Notes under the pieces: model-generated
Database searches by the model: none
Seen by the model: the letters and a program-made list of their open reading frames with translations, nothing else
What the model was told of the DNA's origin: nothing
Source: DATFVA01 sp963747755
GTDB taxonomy: Bacteria > Bacteroidota > Ignavibacteria > Ignavibacteriales > Ignavibacteriaceae
NCBI GenBank assembly: GCA_963747755.1
Contig: CAVVGK010000014.1
Coordinates: 992,001-1,056,000, forward strand
DNA length: 64,000 bases
Reading direction: 5' to 3'
Made by a program: the position numbers and the translations under genes
In this document: positions 61,006 to 64,000 of the stretch, piece by piece
Layout of the letters: each line of letters starts with the position of its first letter
Numbering within the stretch: position 1 is the stretch's first letter

Positions 61006-62264
61006 TATTTCTTTACAGTTTTAACTAAAATTTCTTCATCGTCAAGGTTAATCAGCTGTTGTTCGCTTGTATTCATGTTTTTAAGGTTCGCTTGTCGCTT
61101 TTGATATTCTTCACCACCTATAAATAGTACATACCTTGCGTTAAGTTTATTTGCTTCTCTCATCTGCGCTTTTACACTCCTGTCAAGATAATCAAAATCT
61201 GCAGAAATACCCGCACGCCGTGAATTTACTGTAATCTCAAAAACTTCGGAAGTCAATTCTTTGTCAATCCGGACTATATACAGATCAAGCTTGTCCTCCG
61301 GTATTTTCATGGTGTTCTCATTCTCGCAGGCGAGCAGAATCCTTTCCATCCCCGCGGCAAAACCGACACCGGGCGTAGGAGTTCCGCCAAGCTGTTCTAT
61401 CAACAGATCGTATCTGCCTCCGCCGCAAAGAGCACTTTGAGAACCAACACTTCCGCTGACAATTTCGAAAGTTGTACGTGTATAATAATCGAGACCGCGG
61501 ACCAGCCCGGGATCGACTTCAAAAGGGATATCAGCCTTCCTCAATAAACTCTTAACAATATCGAAGTCCTGTATGCTTTCCCTATCCAGGTGTTCAAGAA
61601 GCAAAGGAGCATTTTCAAGAATTTTCTGATCCGATTCAACTTTGCTGTCGAATATCCTGAGGATATTTGTGTCAAATCTTTTACGGCTGTCCTCCGATAG
61701 TTTATCTTTTTTATCGCTGAGATATTCTCTGAGTTTTTGTTTATAAGCTTCCCTGGATTCGGGGATACCGAGAGAGTTTATCTTTACTGTTAAGTCTGCG
61801 AGTCCAAGCGACCGGAGGATATCATACACCATCTGGATCATCTCAACGTCCAGCATTGGAGAAACACTTCCGATAGCCTCTGCACCGAACTGGTGGAATT
61901 GCCTTAGTCTGCCGGCCTGGGGACGTTCCTGGCGGAACATCGGGGAGATATAAAAAAGCTTCGACAGCGGCTGCTGCTTTCCCAAAGAGTGTTCTATAAA
62001 TGCTCTTACAACGGCAGCGGTCATTTCCGGTTTCAGGGTAACGCTGGTTTCGCTCCTGTCAGGAAAGGTGTACATTTCTTTACCCACGATGTCGGTTTCC
62101 TCGCCTATACCCCGGGCAAAAAGTGCAGTTTCTTCAAATATAGGTGTTCTTATTTCTTTATAATTAAAATTTCCGAATATACGTCTTACGGTATCTTCCA
62201 GGTAATTCCACTTCAGTATTTCAGGGTATAGTAAATCTTTAGTGCCGGTTATTGCTTTTATCAT
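61005..62264 (-). CDS. hisS: histidyl-tRNA synthetase
   Basis: 419 residues, class II synthetase. Motif 2 FRQERPQAGRLRQFHQFGAE, histidine loops LVRGLDYYTRTTFEI and GGGRYDLLIEQLGG, motif 3 GVGFAAGMERILL, and a C-terminal anticodon-binding domain (about 325-419). 41 bases after ptsN. Confidence 0.97.
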   Translation of the reverse strand: MIKAITGTKDLLYPEILKWNYLEDTVRRIFGNFNYKEIRTPIFEETALFARGIGEETDIVGKEMYTFPDRSETSVTLKPEMTAAVVRAFIEHSLGKQQPLSKLFYISPMFRQERPQAGRLRQFHQFGAEAIGSVSPMLDVEMIQMVYDILRSLGLADLTVKINSLGIPESREAYKQKLREYLSDKKDKLSEDSRKRFDTNILRIFDSKVESDQKILENAPLLLEHLDRESIQDFDIVKSLLRKADIPFEVDPGLVRGLDYYTRTTFEIVSGSVGSQSALCGGGRYDLLIEQLGGTPTPGVGFAAGMERILLACENENTMKIPEDKLDLYIVRIDKELTSEVFEITVNSRRAGISADFDYLDRSVKAQMREANKLNARYVLFIGGEEYQKRQANLKNMNTSEQQLINLDDEEILVKTVKK

Positions 62265-62305
62265 GTAGACAGAAATGATCCTTTCAGAGATGTTAAAAGG
62301 AAGTA

Positions 62306-62776
62306 CTAAACTTCGAAATAATTTTCTTCTTCTTTATGGAAAATATCAAGAATTTCTTCGACAGAACCTGCTTCGAGTAATCTGTTCCTGAAATCATCTT
62401 TGTTCATCATCCTGGAGATCCGGCTGAGCAGCTTAATGTGCTTGCTCACCAGGTTGTCTTTGCCTACCAGAAGAAAAACCAGGTGAACCGGCTGATTGTC
62501 GAGAGCATCGTAATCAATGGGATTTTTTGTTTTTCCGAAGGCAGCTATTATATCCGTAATCGAATTCGTTTTGCCATGAGGAATTGCAAACCCCTTCCCG
62601 ACGCCTGTTGACATTATTTTCTCCCTGTCAAGTACCGCAGATCTGACTTTCTCAATATCCTGTACCCGGCTGTCACTCTTGAAGAGATCGATGAGTTCAT
62701 TTATTACTTCTTCTTTTTTATTTCCTTTGAGATCGGATATGATCACTCCGGGAGTTAATAGTTCAGAAACTTTCAT
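62306..62776 (-). CDS. ptsN: PTS EIIA domain protein, nitrogen/fructose type
   Basis: 156 residues, a single EIIA-Fru/Ntr domain. The phosphorylated histidine is His67 in FAIPHGKT; DREKIMSTGVGKGFAIPHGK and PVHLVFLLVGKDN are family-typical. Such stand-alone proteins act in regulation rather than sugar uptake; no other PTS gene is in the window. The symbol is tentative. First gene of the operon with hisS-hypothetical-lgt-rlmB. Confidence 0.88.
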   Translation of the reverse strand: MKVSELLTPGVIISDLKGNKKEEVINELIDLFKSDSRVQDIEKVRSAVLDREKIMSTGVGKGFAIPHGKTNSITDIIAAFGKTKNPIDYDALDNQPVHLVFLLVGKDNLVSKHIKLLSRISRMMNKDDFRNRLLEAGSVEEILDIFHKEEENYFEV

Positions 62777-62824
62777 TATCCGCCTTAATTCCTTCTATAT
62801 CAAATGATTGCAAAATGAATTTTA

Positions 62825-62853
62825 AATTTAACATTCCCTCTGAAGTTAATCAA
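62825..62853 (-). promoter_or_regulatory. putative promoter of the ptsN-hisS-lgt-rlmB operon
   Basis: Minus strand: TTGATT (62848-62853), 17-base spacer, TAAATTTA (62823-62830). About 48 bases upstream of the ptsN ATG. Confidence 0.55.
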
Positions 62854-63036
62854 TTTTCTCAGTATATAATAAGTTGAAAGAATCCGTAATTATGACCGCG
62901 AATACATAAAACAAGATGTTAAAACCGGGAATAAACATCTGAAACTAGTACCGCTTTAACGTGGCTACGATTCCGTAGGGATTGACCATATGTAAGCTCC
63001 GCGGAAAGAAATGACGAATTTTATATTGTAATTAGA

Positions 63037-63065
63037 TTGCCTCGCAATGCACTTTAGCGTAATTT
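63037..63065 (+). promoter_or_regulatory. putative promoter of the rightward Rossmann-fold gene
   Basis: TTGCCT (63037-63042), 17-base spacer, TAATTTTG (63060-63067), a full TAnnTTTG match. About 38 bases upstream of the ATG. Confidence 0.65.
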
Positions 63066-63104
63066 TGAAAACGACTTATTTTTCAATTTTACGGGGATTT
63101 TATA

Positions 63105-64000
63105 ATGGAGATACAGAATAAAACTATACTTGTATTAGGCGGCTGGGGATTGGTTGGCAGTGCGTTAATAAGAAAACTTGTTTCCGAAAATCCAAAAAAA
63201 ATAATCATCTCTTCTTTAAGATTATCTGAAGCACTGGAAGCTGTTGAGAAACACAGGAAGGAATTCCCTGATAGAGGTAATGAATTGTTTGCAGCATGGG
63301 GTGGAGATATATTCGTCAGAAATGAGTTCAGGGAACTAAGCAGGCAGGAAATACTTGATGATCCTTCGAAAAGAAAAATCCTGATGACTGATATTATGGA
63401 GGAGTTAAGCGATGAGATCCTTCATCAGTCCTCTGTATATAACCTGCTGACAGAGTATAAACCCGACATAGTAATTGATGCTATAAATACAGCAACAGCT
63501 ATTGCTTATCAGGATGTTTACACTACCTATCGAAACATTAAAAGGGCTATAAATTCAAAAGCAGATTACGACAGGATCGTTGAAGAAACTGAAAAGCTTC
63601 TCTGCACAGAATATATTCCTCAGTTAATCAGACACGTTCAGCTGCTGTACAGCTCAATGAGTGAAATAGGAACAAACGTTTACCTGAAAATAGGAACCAG
63701 CGGAACAGGAGGAATGGGTCTTAACATTCCTTACACTCATAGTGAAGAAAAACCTTCGCGCGTTCTTTTAAGTAAATCATCTATTGCAGGCGCGCATACT
63801 CTCCTGCTCTTCCTGATGGGAAGAACTCCGGAAGGCCCCATTACCAAGGAAATTAAACCGACTGCAGCTATCGCATGGAAACGGATTGAGTTCGGTGAGA
63901 TTAAAAGAAGAGGTAAACCTATTGAACTTGCGGATATTCCTGTTACCCGGGCGGTTCCTCTTAAGGATAAATTTCAGATTTGTTCTGATCTGAATTTCCC
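63105..64000 (+). CDS. NAD(P)-binding Rossmann-fold protein (partial, 3' end outside window)
   Basis: The frame opens at ATG 63105-63107 with ACGGGGA seven bases upstream and runs to the right edge (298 codons, no stop). It begins with a strand and dinucleotide motif TILVLGGWGLVGSALIRKLV, then has YKPDIVIDAINTATAIAYQD and, near residue 200, LKIGTSGTGGMGLNIPYTHS, which look like an extended SDR/epimerase-type fold with a substrate loop. The canonical YxxxK is not obvious in the part visible. Annotated relatives are often called short-chain dehydrogenase; substrate unknown. Confidence 0.75.
   Translation, partial: MEIQNKTILVLGGWGLVGSALIRKLVSENPKKIIISSLRLSEALEAVEKHRKEFPDRGNELFAAWGGDIFVRNEFRELSRQEILDDPSKRKILMTDIMEELSDEILHQSSVYNLLTEYKPDIVIDAINTATAIAYQDVYTTYRNIKRAINSKADYDRIVEETEKLLCTEYIPQLIRHVQLLYSSMSEIGTNVYLKIGTSGTGGMGLNIPYTHSEEKPSRVLLSKSSIAGAHTLLLFLMGRTPEGPITKEIKPTAAIAWKRIEFGEIKRRGKPIELADIPVTRAVPLKDKFQICSDLNF

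Larger units (their letters stand above)
62777..63104. other. 328-bp divergent intergenic region
   Basis: Holds the ptsN promoter on the left and the promoter of the rightward gene on the right. In the middle (about 62945-63015) is a GC-richer stretch with a CTACG/CGTAG hairpin and a TCCGCGGA palindrome that stands out from the AT-rich flanks; nothing else is visible. Confidence 0.6.

Noticed and set aside
1..64000. Mobile elements, prophage or integrated plasmid
   Set aside because: No transposase, integrase, phage structural gene or long terminal inverted repeat was seen anywhere in the window.

Overview
This window comes from a bacterium of the Bacteroidota/Ignavibacteriota side, most likely an Ignavibacteriales or Melioribacter-like lineage. 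Several things point there. Secreted proteins end in type IX secretion sorting domains with an NYPNPFNP motif. The primary sigma factor is the short (284-residue) form typical of the phylum. Putative promoters carry a Bacteroidetes-like TAnnTTTG element. At the same time many genes have clear Shine-Dalgarno sequences, which Bacteroidetes proper often lack. The taxonomic call is inference; no 16S gene is present.

Layout. 1-1666: an ABC-2 exporter pair (permease cut by the window edge). 2193-5777: class II B12-dependent ribonucleotide reductase, ending in a strong terminator. 5982-12268 (all minus): PAP2 phosphatase, NlpC/P60 lipoprotein, primary sigma factor, two EutN/CcmL microcompartment vertex proteins, phosphopentomutase, and a GAF-GAF-degenerate GGDEF protein. 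12354-12947: EngB.

13008-44219 (all minus) is one huge information-processing block. Read in transcription order it is tRNA-Tyr, tRNA-Gly, tRNA-Thr, rpmG, tRNA-Trp, secE, nusG, rplK, rplA, rplJ, rplL, rpoB, rpoC, a terminator, then a fresh promoter and rpsL, rpsG, fusA, tuf, the complete S10 operon, the complete spc operon (with a tRNA-Gln gene embedded between rplR and rpsE), and the alpha operon through rplQ, closed by a strong hairpin. The order follows the ancestral bacterial arrangement, but no second tuf lies between tRNA-Thr and tRNA-Trp.

44417-62776 (all minus): ComM-like AAA ATPase, a LamG-like secreted protein, a partial complex I cluster (nuoG-nuoH-nuoI) headed by an M16 peptidase and an AlaA-like aminotransferase, a 644-bp non-coding stretch with an 11-bp tandem repeat and hairpins, a cluster of secreted/lipoprotein genes (54301-58814) including a truncated sorting-domain protein, and an operon ptsN-hisS-hypothetical-lgt-rlmB. 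63105 to the right edge: start of a plus-strand Rossmann-fold protein.

Most of the window is housekeeping. I did not find a convincing new multi-gene system, phage, IS element or CRISPR array. The observations most worth following up are the vertex-protein pair next to sigA and deoB, the tRNA-Gln inside the spc operon, a recurrent promoter architecture (TTG-type -35, 17-bp spacer, TAnnTTTG/A), the truncated sorting-domain miniprotein, and the repeat-rich gap at 53.7-54.3 kb.
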